Assembly: GCA_026874595.1 (NCBI GenBank) | Contig: CM049308.1 | Coordinates: 15,250,001-15,314,000, forward strand | Direction: 5' to 3' | DNA length: 64,000 nucleotides | DNA from: Sipunculus nudus | Lineage: Eukaryota > Annelida > Sipuncula > Golfingiida > Sipunculidae | In this document: positions 38,105 to 53,100 of the stretch, in pieces | How positions within the stretch are numbered: the first letter of the stretch is position 1 | How the letters are laid out: each line of letters begins with the position of its first letter | The notes under the pieces: model-generated | Told to the model about the DNA's origin: nothing | What the model saw: the letters and a program-made list of their open reading frames with translations, nothing else | Databases searched by the model: none | Position numbers and translations under genes: made by a program

Positions 38105-41100
38105 CTTAAAATAGATGAAATATCAAGGTGAAAGTCACTCCAACTAGAATTTTTCAATAAATTGAGTATGAAGAGAAAATAAATTTGAATAAAAGATGAA
38201 AACAAAATTTTCATTTATCTGATCATGGGACAAACAAACTATTCCCAGTGTTTACGACTAATGAATAACTCTGTAGGTTTAATTAATGTGTCTTTAATGT
38301 GTCTTTCTCTGACCAAGGCCACACCAAATTAATTTTATTTCAGAAACATTGTCTAGTCCATACACTATCGAAAATGACATGTAGGACCTACTCTACTGAG
38401 CATGTGGTCTGTCATAATAAAAACTACGCTGCAATGGCTGTTTATACTATTTCAATAATATAGTTAAAAAGGCATGCACTAACCTTTAAAGTAATAACGC
38501 CATGGGCTTGATAAATTCTCACAAAATGAGTGGGTGAACTAAACCAATGCATATATCATCAATATTGACTACTGAAGTTTCCAGACTCAAGTCTAGTTTT
38601 TTTTGGACTTGGACTTGAGGGTCTCAGACTTGTACTTACACAGAGGCTAGGACTCTGAGGCTTGAACTCTAGAGATAAGGCCCAGTCAATCTCAAGTCCA
38701 GTTAAATATGAAAAGCTCATTCAAATACTAAAAGGACCTATGTTAATGTGCAAACTATAAACAAAATATTACCAAAAAGGCTATATATTACCAAACAGCT
38801 CTTCACCAGGAGATAAACGTAATTACATATCCAAGTAAAAAAGTGTGTATAAACTAACATAAAAACACACGTGATACTCTCAAATTTCCCCATTTCAATT
38901 TCTTTTAATAAAAAGAATTGCATCGGACTCAGACTTAGACTCGAGTTCCATATGACTAAGACTTGATATGGGTGGACTTCAACTCGAACCTCAAGGACTC
39001 GGACTTGGACTCAGACTCGAGTGGACTGTACTCAAGACTTGCACTCGGACTTGGAAAGTGTGAATTCCACTACTTCAATGGAATTTTCTCTTAGGCCTGC
39101 TTAGACAAAATTGTTGAAAACAGATTTTTGGGAGACAAGCAATTGGCTACAAGCAATTAAATATTAAAAAAAAACAAGGTCTACAGGCCAAATGCAAACC
39201 TGTGCAATGGGATTAACATCAGGTATAAAGCTTCCATGCTGGACCATTACTTTTCAAGTACATGTGTGACATGTAAATGAACAATGCAGTACTAAACATT
39301 TTTAACCTAAGTATAAGCACCAATTACACAAACACAACTCCTGAGAAAAATGGCATGGATTTACACAACACAAAATGATTGTGGGAGGGGCCACCAGTCT
39401 TGTGTACGAGAAAGCCAACAAAGATATATGGACATACATGATTTCTGGCAGATACTTAAAAAAACTCGTTGGCTATGTGCACAGATGTATGAAACCTAAA
39501 ATAATTTGAAAGTGGCGCCACAAGTCTTGTATACAACAAAACTATCCAAGATGTATGGACATGCATAATTTCAGGCTGATATGTCAAATCACTCCTGATA
39601 AAAAAGCAGGATTATACTCAGTGCAAAAATTATTGTAGATGGCACCACCAGTCTTGCATACAATGAAGCTATCCAAGATGTTTACATATGCACAATTTCA
39701 TGCTGATATATCAAATCCCTCCTGAGAAATATGCAGTGACATACACTGTGCAAAAATGCTTACAGGTGGTGACACAAAACTTGTGTATGAGAAAACCATC
39801 ATGCATGGACAGACAAAACTTTCAGGCAGATACATCAAACTTCTCTTGAGTCAGGTGCATTGGGCTGACCAAGCTCAGCTGAGGCAGGCAGTTACCCAAA
39901 GTCAAGCAAAGCTAATAGCTAGCTGCAGCTACTGCACTGCATGACCTCTTGACCTGCACCTGTCTGCACTGAGTGAACTCTTGACCTGTTGCAAATTCTG
40001 ATACAGTTGGCAATCTACCAAAGCTATAAATAGATCCAGACTGAAACTTGGTCTGTTGCCAAATCTGAAATAGTTGGCAGTTTGCCAATCTATTTATGGA
40101 TACAGACAAAATTTTGACATGTTGCCAAATCTGTTTATACATACTGCAAGACTTTGGTTGCAATGCTTTTTTCAAGCTGCATATTCATAAGATTTTTTGT
40201 CAAAATGTTTAGAATAATAAAAGATTCCTATAGAAAGCAAAATCAGAATACAGATATATTTTATTCATTGATTTATCTTACACATAAGCTGAATATGAAA
40301 CCAAATATTTATGTTGTCTGTACAGCTCTGCTTATATACCCAAAGAACTCAGTTTGTTAATAAGGTCCAATAATTCTGAAAAAAATCAGTTAAGTAAATT
40401 TTAACAAAGGCCACCTAAGAATCATTTTGATCAGTGTTGTAGACGTTGAAACAACAGTTTTGCAGAAGAAGCCTATTGCAGCCCTCAGTTTTAAAAATAT
40501 GCTTACTAATGTCCACAAGACTAACTTCAGCTTTCCATGATTCTACCAAAAGTCAATGAACCCAATCTATTCCTATACAATTGAAAAAAAACCCTATCCT
40601 AGAATAATTTTTGTGAACAATTGAACCATTCAGCTTGACAGTTTCATCATAAAACATTTTTGAGCTGAAAGAGGCTACAATTACGAGGTTAATGTAGGTG
40701 GCGCCACAAAAAAACCTCAATTTCATATATGACTCATGTGACCAAAATTTGCATAAAATTTGGTGAGGATAGCTCTAGCCTTTTCTGATATTGTAATTTT
40801 AGGTGCCACACCATCGAAAAAGCTCACAGGTCTGCAGGGGGGGGGGGGGGTTTGTTATAAGGCAGAAGATACATTAAAGATTTAGCTAACATTAAAGATA
40901 AAGGACAGTTTAAGGTGACTTTGCATTTAAAATTCAGCCCCTCTTACCGGATGGCTGTCCTTTACCATGGGGTGTCCCAACTCCTCCAGATCTGTAAACA
41001 GTAAAAATAAGGCATGATAACACTGTCTCATAACCATCTATATCTAGAGATGGAGAGGTTACTACACAAGGATATGCACATTAAATAGGTTAAGATAAAT

Positions 41101-44100
41101 ATATTGATATACTGATAAATGCAAGAGCACAAACGATTATCAATGGTTCTTGTTTGATAAGAATAGATATCATTGCTGATGGCTCTGACAATAATCACTG
41201 AAAAACACACAGAGTATTCTTAATTTGTAATGCAGGAAAATATTGCAATAAAGACAGTTTTTCAAGATGCTTCAAGTAATATCAGGTGCCTTCATCAACA
41301 TAATGCAATAGTTCTCCTGCGCTGCTGACCATGGTTGTACCACTTGAAGTTAAAGATAATCTGGTATAAGTGATAGTGACTGGATGTCACTCTCATGAAT
41401 ATTCTAAAAGATAATTTAAAAAGTAAGGTGAACAAATTATGGGTATGACATATCACCTAGGCATAATCTTAATCTTAGCCTAGATGGTAATCCAGGTTAA
41501 TTTTCATATCTGAAGATCACCTCTCTCATATTATTATCATAATCTAAAAACATGTAAGATTAAGCACTTATGGAGATTATGGTTGACTGAGTGGACAGCA
41601 GGTTTGCCCACAACAGCAACTATCTGAATTTAAAACCCAGCATACACAGGTTGTCCAGAATATAATATCTACACTTTTTCACATCAGCTCTAGTGTTAGG
41701 CCCTGGTTAAGCTCTCCTTTGGTTTAAAGCTGCCCATCCACCTACCTTTGAAAAAGAATTTATTTGATTTCTGGATTCCTCTGTGTATTTATAAATGATC
41801 AATGGGTATTTTTGGTTGTGAAAAATTCTTATAAGGCCTGTATGAAGGATGTATGAACTTTTTTATCAACAACATATTTGTAATCACAGCAATGTTGACA
41901 AATGGGAAAAACATGTAACCTAAAGTGGTAGGTTACATATATGTGGAGGTAGAAAGGTCACTTGTTGCAAAACCCCATTTGCAAAGCTCTGGCTTATCTG
42001 ACTTGCTCCCAGATGCCCTTGTTGGATTTGTTTTGATTATTTTGGCTGGCCCCTACATATTAAAGACATGTTGATATAAACAAAACAAGCAGCCGGTGTG
42101 CAGTGATATCCATGATTCCTGGCCTATTTTTATAAAAGCTCCAAAGGATTACCTTTATTTTATAATGGTCAGACAGGTGATTTGGCCCTTTTAACATTGA
42201 TTAGCTGGCTCAAGAGGTCCAGAGGTAGAGCACAAGTTTCAAAGCTGAGAGATTGTGAGGCTCAGATGAGCCAGTGAGACCATTCACAGCTGGCCCTCTC
42301 CCAGGGCTCTGAAGGCTTAATGGGAAGACTGTGCCCCAAAGCAGTGTTTCACTCACAAACCCGTGTGCCTTTCAGGAATTCCTCATTGGTATGAACAAGA
42401 ATGGGGACAAATACACATCCAGGGCCCACAGGTGCAGTAGTCACTGGGCCTGGTTAACACCAGGGTATAAAAATTGGGAGGAAGTGTGTGCTACTGCAAT
42501 GTCACAGAGTCAAAAACTGAAATGGAATTCTGCAGATGTACATACTTAGTTATCTACCATTAAAAAAAAGAGGCGGTTACCTCTAACAGAAAAAAAATGA
42601 GTTAATTTAGCACTGACCCTCTCCTCCCATCCTCCTTCTTCTCGTCTCCTTCCTGCTCCTCATCCTCGTTCTCCGCCTTCCTCGTCAATGTCTGGGGGTT
42701 GTACTTATCTATTGGTTCACCAATGATTCCAACACTGTCAAGGACACCATTAAAAGGCTTAACAATAGCATTCCATTAATACACAAGACCTGGGAGGGAA
42801 ATAACAATTCCCAGATTGATACACCAGTAGCAATTGAATCTTCAAAGTACAGTGAAACCTTTGTAACAAAACAAGCCATGTGACTGGCCAAAAGTGGTCC
42901 AAAAGGTGTCCATTCACCTACCTTTTGAAAAAGAATTTATGTGACCTTTGGCTTCCTCTGTGCATATATTAATGATCCAAGGGTAATTCTGGTTATGTAA
43001 AGTTCTTATAAAGCCTCAGGAAGAATGTATGTTTATACAACAATGTGTTTGTAAACAGAGCAATGTTTATAAACATGAAAAACATGTTATAAGGTGGTAG
43101 GTTGCAAATAATTGGGGATAGAAATATCACTTGTTGCAAAACGCCATTTGCAATGCTCTGGCTTATCTGACTTGCCAGCAGATGCCCTTGTTGAATTTGT
43201 TTTGATTATTTTGGCAGGCGCCCTTATATTATAAACACGTTGATATAAACAAAACAAGCAACCTGCAGTGATCTCCACATTTTATGGCCTATTTTTATAA
43301 AAGCTCCATGCGATTACCTTTAGTTTTTAAAGGTCAGATAGGTGATTATGCCCCTATAATTCACAGGTTGTCTTAAAAGACAGGAGAGTGATAACCAAAG
43401 TGAATACTTTCAGTTTATTCAAGGGTGGGCTTAGTAGACAGGTGGTTTTATGAGATAGGTGGTCTTTCAGACAGGTTCTACTGTATTTTAACTTGTCTTT
43501 ACAGAAATGTTTGTCATTAGGTGGTAAATACAGATGTACTTGCACAAGAAAAGTCCTTATCTCCAATCAAACAATAATGGTGTTAACTCAGGTTACACTT
43601 ACTGCATTTTTATGGTACCAGGATAAAAATGTCCCTCAGTAGCGCCATCTTCAGGTTCTCTGCCAATTGTAGCAAGTGAACTGGAAATCACACAATTATA
43701 ATAGCAAACAGTCTCTCAGATATGTATTGTGGCATCTGTGTATCCAAAGTAGTAAAACAAAGAATCAGTATATTTCTCTTGCAAGGGGTGTATATTTTTG
43801 ACTGGCCAACTTCAGATAAAATGTCTTAAATGTAATAGTAACGCAGTAAAAAATGTTGATAAATGCACCTTTGTAAGTATATATTACACTGCCTTGCAGA
43901 ATAATTGTATGTGAGGGTGAATACTTGGTTGGTCTGTGTGTGTGTTTGTGTGTGTTCATGTGTCAAGGCATGTAATGTGTATGTACGTGTTACAGTTTTC
44001 TGAACACTAGAAGACATGTACAGTACTCACTTTGGTGAAAGTGGTCTCGTCCGTTTGAAGAGCCAGTGAGCTTCTTCTTTTGGGGAGGGCAGAATGGATA

Positions 44101-47100
44101 CCAAGGCTGGAGACCTCTGACTGTAAATAGTAATATACTTATATGACTATGTTATTAATCAGCTTGTTGGGTGTTGCCTTCTTATTAGCCTTAGGGACCA
44201 AAAGCTGCCCTAAGGCCAGTACAAAGGAAATACCAAACAAAACGGTTCATAATACTTTTTAAAATTGCAACGCATGTTAAAAATGTAACTATTTGTGTAC
44301 AGTCATTCTATTTTCACAAAGCATTTTAAGTAAAACACTGGAGTGTCCTACATTCAGGGTACTACATTATCGTCCGTTTCAATCCAAGGCAGTGCGTTAC
44401 AGAACATAGTCATGTCAGACACCCTGTGATGCTCGGCAACCGACCACTTCGCTAGCAAAGCAAGCTTCACTAGCGAGACAGCCTGTTTGGTCCACTTTTT
44501 TGTCACCCCGTAACAATAGTGACATCATGAATTTTGATGCTTGTCAATTTTATTCTGACTGTTGCATCACAGAGTACAATCAGTGCCAGTCTGATATGAG
44601 TCCACTGTATAAATTTATTGTATAAGCTGAATTGCTCAGGGGCATTGATATGAGCCTTGATTAATGATGTGTTGTATCTCAGTGCTGGGGCCTCTGTATC
44701 TGTGTGAGAACATGCGTGGCCAGTCAATTACTTTCTAAAATACTTCTTGTAGGAAACATTATTAAGCTGCTATAAACCATACATAATACAAAAACATATA
44801 CATTTGAACATATCCCAGATTATTGAAAATGACTTAAATTTTCTAGAATAAAGGAAAATCTAAGTTAAAAATCTAATTTTATTCTTTCAAAATAGTCTTA
44901 TGATCCATTAGAAACACTTAGTAAACTGATGAGATTACCATGTCATGTAAATGTATAATACATTAACTGAGATATTAACGATGCTAATTATGTAAAAATT
45001 ACTTACTTGATAATACTTTTGATTGCTGGTCTTTTCCTGTCAGAAAAAGTGAAAATATTTAATCAGCAAAAAGATAGATCCTGAAGCACAGTAGATTATC
45101 TATTTAGAAATCTGAATAATGGTTTATTTTTCAAATAAATTTCACATTTAACATATGATGTAAACATAAAGAGGAGCACAACCAAGCAACTAAATACAAA
45201 TGGAAATTCATGACTGATATATTCAAAATACCATATTAAGCAGAAACCTGAGATAAAATAAACCAAAAGGATAAATATTTGGGAGAATTGTCATGGATAT
45301 TTAGAGTCTTTGTTAAAAAGATAATATTGCCTGCTTCATATATAAGCAGTATAACCATAATTTTGACATGACATATGGCATCCCCCAAGAGCAGTTTTGA
45401 GAAATAAATCAATCAGGGTTCGATAAGGGCATGAACATGCAACATGAAAGTACTGCTATGACAGGGTGGAGGTAAGAATTTAACTGTGGAGAGTTTGGTG
45501 GCAAGGGGACATATACTGGTAAAGTTTAGAGCAGAATAACCAGTTTTGAACCACACCCAAATTCTCAAATTGTATTAGAATATATAAAATGTAATGAACA
45601 TTGAGTGAATGGATGCACTGTTAAATAAAGTTTGACCCAGTTTCATAGCAACACTGAAAAATGATACACAAAATCAATAACTGATCCCAGTAACACAGCC
45701 GTCTGAAAAACACAAAGTAGCAAGCAGTGAAGGCATGGATTGATCACTGAATTAATGATAAGAAAGCCACTATAAAATGTGTTGTTTGAGCCTGAAACTC
45801 TCAGACAACATGCCAGCATGGATTCTTCAAAGACAGGGATTACAGGGTTCTGACAGTTCTTAGCTACGACAGCTTAATTCTGGACTGAAGCTTGATCGTC
45901 AGACACAGTTCATCGATTATTAACCAGATACACAGTGGACATGATTTCCATTAACTACTAATTATGGCCCCTCAGGTCTACTATGGCACTGATTTTCTTA
46001 AAACAACTCCAGCCAGGTTAATACCATTTAATGGTGCCCTTAATAAGGTTTTCTCTGGTAGCTTTTAGGTTAATGGTAATATTTTATACACTTATTTTTA
46101 TAGTTTATTTGTCATGTAAAAACATTTGGTACAGTTATTTGATATGTTATTAATAAACAGTTCTATTTCTAGGCCTTGATTAAAGTCTGGTTGAGAATAA
46201 ACAATGTGCTCACCTATATAATAAAAAAAGCTTATATTAACATTAAAGATTTATGTTTTGTGATATCAATTCAGATATTCTTAAAGGGAATATATCAAGG
46301 AATGCCAAATAAGCATACAGTGATAACAAGGTACACTGATCAACAAAATCCATGAAGATATATATAGAGGCTGAATTTTTAAATTAATGTTAACAGCTGT
46401 ATGTGTATCCGTGTGTATAAATGGCTATGGTACTTTTGACACCAAGCTTTATATATAGAGGCTGTTACAGAGCTGCAATTATAAAATCATATTTGGTTTA
46501 CTTTTAAAGATTTTATATCTTGTTTAATAAAATTTATAATTAACATTTACAATATATTTAAAACTGCTCCTGTTGGGATGCAAAAAAGCAGCACCTAAGA
46601 CTATATGGGACATTTGTATATTCTCCAGTTGTGTAAATGGGAAAATTGTGTAGAGATTCACTGATTCGCCGATTCACTGCAACACCAAATTGAGTATCAT
46701 TTACATTTATATTTACATTTATTAGTTTTTGTGTTTTCATTAATATAATATTATTCAAAAATGCTGCACATAAAAGAACATAAAATGCACACAAAAATTA
46801 TCAATATGAGTACAATATGTAAATGATCAAATACATATTAAAATAGTAAAATGCAAGATATTTAAAATGATCAACTAATAGAATTTTCCTTGTTAATGTT
46901 TAAATCACTAAAAGCCTGACAGAAGTAGAAAGTCTTCAAGGATTTTTTTAAAGTGGTCAGTGAAGTCTGCAGTCTAAGGTTTATGGGAAGTTGGTTCCAG
47001 AGTTTAGGTGCGCAGGCATAGAAACTTTGATCACCGAAAGTTTTCCTACTAGTTCTTGGTGCAGCTAAATAAAAACTGCCATGAGCCTTAGATCGCAAAG

Positions 47101-50100
47101 AATAGGTGTTATGTCTGACTCTAAGCATATCTTTAATTTAGGAAGGGGCCATGTTATTGTGTGCTTTATAAACAAACACATAAATTTTTAAATTTTATCC
47201 TGAAGGACACAGGGAGCCAATGGAGACTTAATAACAGAGGTTTTGAAGGGGTGAATCTATCAACATTAAAAATCAATCTAGCACAATAGTTCTGATTTCT
47301 TTGGTAGCACTTAAGTATGCAGAGGCAAGGAGTCACAGTAATCTAAATGACTCTGCACAAGTCCATGGATTAGAATTTGACAGGCCTCTGGTGTCATAAA
47401 TTTCCGAATGGATCTTTTACAGTGTAAACTGTGGGAAGCATTGTTACACTTTGACGTTATATGTTATCAGACTTAAGTTGTGCAGCCAGCCATACACCAA
47501 GATATTTCACATCATTATAGAGATATCATATTTGTATCAGCAGATAAGTTGATGATGTATGACCATCAAACAGAAAGCCTAACATTTATCCAGCAATACA
47601 CAGCTGCCCATCACATATGAGATGAAAGGTCATTGGCCAGAAATCAGTTAAACAGCTTATGATTGGCTAACTGCTGCATGATCAAACCAATAACTGAAGT
47701 TTTTAGTTACAGCATGGCCAATGTGAATGACTTGGAATCTGAACTCTTTCACTACTTATATATTGTATATGTATCATGTTATGTATCATATCATAAGTGA
47801 TGCATTGTGATACATATCATATCTTGAGATAAGATATCATAACAGTCACTGATAATTGTACTTATTGCTTGCTGGAAATCTTTTGTCTGTCTGTCTGTTT
47901 CAACGCTACAGGCCACAATTTTGCAAATGCTTTCAAACTAACACAGTTGATTGATAATCAAAAGTCCTGGAAGCCTATTGTTTTTGGCCAATACACGTCA
48001 AAGATCAAAGTCAAGGTCATCAAAACTGTTCAAAATCTTTTTTTTTCTTCATATCTTTGTTAACATTTATGATAGCCGCATTAATTGTAGCTCATTTTAC
48101 ATTGCCATTTCATGGCCTTTCTTCTGATATATAGCTGTCTCATTCAGCTGTTACCATGAATATGCTTTTTTTGGGAAAGTTCATGATATTCCAAAATGTG
48201 GGGTCTCATTTTTCTTACTTTGTCCCTTTTAAAGCTAGAGAGTTTTAGTGTTTTGCTTCAGGCAGCATTGGAACAGTTTTCCTCTACTTTATACCAAATC
48301 TCGGGAAATCTCATACCATTTCTCGTCAAATGAGATATTACAAGATTTCACTGTTTTCAATCTACAGGCCACAATTCTTGAGCAATTGCTCTGAAGGTTA
48401 TATAGTTGATAGAAAAACAAAACTCCTACAAGTCTCTTGACTTTACTGGAGATATTTCAAAGGTCACGGTCACCAAAAAAAAAATATTATTTTGCTCATA
48501 ACTTCATCAAATATTGTCTTATCTACACAATCTATAGGTCATTTTATTTGTCTTTGCATTCCACATTCTGTCTGTCTGTCTTATTTCAATTTCCGGCAAG
48601 CACTCAACCTATGTTTGTCTAGTTTTTTTGTTATCTAAATACAGACTCGTTATTACACCGGGCAAGGTCTAGCGACTTACTCCTGCACTTTTCTGGGTCC
48701 TGCAGAAGACGTGGGTTTTTCTTGAGGTTTCTGTTCTTCTGTTTTCTCTCCATCTTTGCTACTTTTTGTTTCTTCAGCATTTTCTGTTTAAAATATATAA
48801 GCAGTACATCCACTCATGGAAGTATATATGTATACAACATAACATAACAAAACAGGATTAGCTTAGGCCAAAGAAAATTAAAGGTTTGGTTCTCAGGCTC
48901 CACACGCGTCAATTTTAACCCCAAACATTAAACTTTTTTTTCATTTTCATTTTTCAAGAAGATAAAATAATATAATTTTGATAAGATTCCCTTTGTTATA
49001 TAGTGCTTTTACCTGTTTAACAAAAAAAAAATCTATTATCTTCATGCTTTTCTTTGATCATATGACATTTTATCAAAACATACAAGAAAAAGGTAAAAAA
49101 TAAAATATTGCACGCCCGCACTGATTTCTGAAAAAGTGCCTGAGAACCATACTTTTTTTTGGCCTTATTCAAATATTTTGATGTGATATGCATACGGTTA
49201 TCAACTTAAAATGTCCATGATGCTTAAGGCTGTGGCACTTGTCAGCCATGACAGGCTAACAAAAAATAAGTTTAAATTATCTTTATAAACCAACTGTAAG
49301 AATCTATGGAGAAAAATTAAGTAAAAATTAACTATGAGAAAAGTCTTACGCCATGATTTCTTTTCAGTGTGCACCAGTAAAACAAGTAAAACTAAATCAT
49401 TAATGCCTACTAAAAAGTGCAGATACCAAAAAACAGATCTGCTTGAAAAAGTTGATGACAGCACCTGCTTTGATAAAGTTATAAAATTTTAAATAAAATT
49501 TTAACTTTTTTTAACTAGAGATAACAAAGCTAATACAACAAATGAAATACAGATTTGTAAGATTGGCTATTGTGAATGCACATATTGATTACTGGCACAG
49601 AAGACATGCTAATATCATTATTTGCTCAAGAAAGTGACTAATTTTTTTATAAAATACCATATTTTTTATATGAGTGTCTGTAAACTTTTTTTAAATAATT
49701 AGGCCTGGAAACAATGTAGCATTGTCTTGATGATGCCAAATAAAAGGCTATACTCCATTCCACCAACCTGTGTCAATCTGGTTTAATTTTTAGATTATTT
49801 CTGTTAAAGCATATATTTTTCAATAATTTCCAAGAAAATAGCATGTGGAAGTGACAACCTGATATGGCAAACAAAAATTTTAAAATTGATCCAAAGTTTA
49901 TGTTTTACAACTTTTTTTACACTTTCCAAAAATCTGACTGATCAGATGTGTCCCTGCATGAGTTGCCATATTTGTTTTGGCTGGTCATATTTAGTGTTAA
50001 CATGACATCATCCAATCAGCGGCTGTCAAGTGAGGCTGTTTTTGCATGTGACCAATGACCAATATTGGTCCTCTTACACTGTTTGAAATATCACTATACA

Positions 50101-53100
50101 GTAAAACCTTGCCTAACGACTACCTATATCATTACAACAACATTGATATTCTTGTATTTCAGAAAGTAATAATCCATTTAGGTTAATATTTTGAATAACG
50201 TTAATAAAAGAACTTGAACTTGCAAAATAATTACAGATATTACTTTCATTATAACATAATATAGTCTTACCTGTATCTGGAGCATGTTTAACTCTTATTG
50301 CTGGATTAAAGGTATCTGACCGCAACATTCTGAAATCAAAATGAAATTTACCTGAAGGTAGCAAGAAATGCTTGAAAATTTTGTATGTTTGATAATCTGT
50401 CCAATAAGCACTGCTAGTGATGCTGCCATGTGGTGGGAAACTTTAAGACCATTCTGATATTGCCTTGATTGTGACACCTGATGGAAGACTTTGGTACCAT
50501 TCTCACACTACAGTGATACTGACATTTGGTGACGACTTTAGTACTAATAAGACATTGGACTGATGCTGACAACTTGTGGAGGACTTTGGTACCATTCTGA
50601 CAGATCGGTCTGGAGCAGGAATAGAACAGATGATGAAATTTAAGACATTACTTAAATAAAATTATGACTATATTATGAAATATCTTTGACAACAGTATGT
50701 CTCAATCATATTATATTGTAACATTCTTGCCCTTTGACCTGGCCAGGGGTGGGGAATCAACACCGACTGACAGTGAATATAGAGATGCCCCATAGCCAAT
50801 CACAGGCAGCTAAGGATTTTGCCCTCTGCCCCTCTGGGATAAAATCCCCTGGCCCTGGCGATTCCAGCCTCTCTTGGATCATCAAACAGTGGACCCCTAT
50901 GCCTGCCCTCTGTGGCAGGCAGAGGGTATATGGCTTCTTTTTCACCTTGGGGTAGGTTTTACGACAGTGTCGGCTACCCAGGTGAAGAGCCACCCACTAC
51001 CAAAGAGCAGTCCTTTTATCTAACCTGGTAAGTCTCTTTCTGATTCATTTATAAGTCTAGATAATAATATGCAGTCCTGATATTTTGAAGGTTTAGGCTC
51101 TAAATTTTATTCCAGTAAAAAAGTGTTATTTTATCTCTTTAAATTGTGTGAGTGCATGTTGCCCAAGCCCAATTTCCTCCCAAAATAAATAAGCAGCTAT
51201 GATATATTACACATAATTTTAAATTTAGTGAACAGACTAATAAATACAGTTAAGGAAAATGTTAAGACTTGGCCTACCTCCCAAGTTCTTTCTTGACTAT
51301 GTCATATTCCTTCCTCTTAAATGCAATCCAGACCACAAAGGTGCAGAAGGAGTAAAGAGTCTGAAACGATAATCATTATTAATATTAATGGGGGCTATTC
51401 CAAAATCTGGCTTCAATTGATGATGTATAATCCCTTGATTCTTTTATACACATAGGCCAGAAAATGTCAATCCTACTGCACACAGGCTGTTCTTTTTCTT
51501 TATTTCAACATGTTTTTTAACAAGCGGGGTTTCTGTTATGCTCTTTACACAGCACTGTGCCTATATACCTGCTACCTATATCGTAAACACTGTTTGTTTT
51601 AACCATGTATCCTGAATCACTACACCAGAGGAGAGCACTGTATTTTGGTCCAATCAGATGAGATGAGACCCGTGCTGGAAGACACGACCTCGTTGATTGG
51701 CTGAAATGGTCACATGATTAATAAATAGCAAATATAAATGCTGCTGTCAAATCTTTTTGGGGGCTGAAGAGGCCACTGTGTATGAGCTAGACCTCAAACT
51801 GATTCCATAAATATGTGTGGTACTCTTGATTGCTTATAAACAATGCCAGATATGCGACACACAACTGATGCAACAAGGAATCTACATAATTATCAGGACA
51901 TGTTACCAGCCAACAGTTTACCAGCCAAGCGAGGAATACATGGAGCCCATGTTGTTCATTTCGTTTTGAGTGACAGCTCTTCACCCTGGCAAACTGTCTG
52001 GACAGACCACAGGCTCAGAGAGCCCGACATTTGGTTTGCACGGGTCCTTGTGCACATAGGATGCCCAGCCGGTGAGCTGTAGTTCAAACAAAATGTAACA
52101 ACATTGGCTCTGTGCACACCTTGTTGGCTGATTTCAGTTTTGCTGACAACGGATACATGGCATAGTCATAATGTCATAATCGAATTGGTCAATGATGCGA
52201 GAACCCATAGGGAGCAACTAAAATTCAATTGTTCTTTACTGAGAGTAACCATAAAACAGTCATCAAGAGGCACTTGAAGCCCAGCTATGGGCAGAGCCAT
52301 GATGCCTGTCGAGTGTTTGTTAACTGGCATTTAGTTGGCTGCTAGTCACATCAAACGTACAGCAGACAGAGACCCACAACCTGGTGTCTAAGTGTATTAT
52401 AAACGGTCAAACCAGGCAGCGGGAAAATCAGTAGCTTCTTTAGAAGCACAAGATTTCAGCTGCCCTGGAAGCAGAGGTTCCCGCTATAATTAGTAAACAC
52501 TTTCAACAAGGATGTCTGGCAACAAGTAAGATGAATCAGAGTTTTGCAAAGGGCATTTAGCAACAAGTGAACTTTTAAACTTACACACATATTCAACCAA
52601 CCAACTTAGGTTACATGTTTTTTTTTGTTTGTCAACATTGCAACATGTACTAACACCTTGTAGATAAACAAGCTCATAAATCCATCACAGAGTTTTTAAA
52701 AGAATCATTCAATAGCACGAATTACATAAAGTTCATTAATATGTACAATGAGCAAGCCAGAAATCACATAAATTCTACAGAAAATGCAGTTGAATAGCTG
52801 GCTTTAAATATATATATATATATATACATGAGAAAGTGGACAAAGACTGATCAACAAATCAATCATCTGATCATGAAACACATATATCTAAGGTAAGGGA
52901 TACCTTCACTTGTCACCAGCCCCATCTAGTGTTCATTTTATGAAACACATATATCTATGGTAAGTAATACCTTCACTGGTCACCAGCCCTATCTAGCAAT
53001 AATTATATGAAACACATACATCTATGGTAAATGGGACTACTGTTAATTATACGAAACAGGATTTTATATGGTAAGGAATCCTTGGTTCATCAACAGCCCC

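Noticed and set aside
46196-46230. Splice-site-like TTTATTATATAG followed at once by GTGAGC on the minus strand
   Set aside because: Acceptor and donor abut, leaving no exon. The gene's phase is already continuous without it.
50757-50993. 78-codon minus frame in the GC-rich island
   Set aside because: No splice sites in the phase needed between exons d and e, and the opposite strand is equally open. Probably an old repeat.
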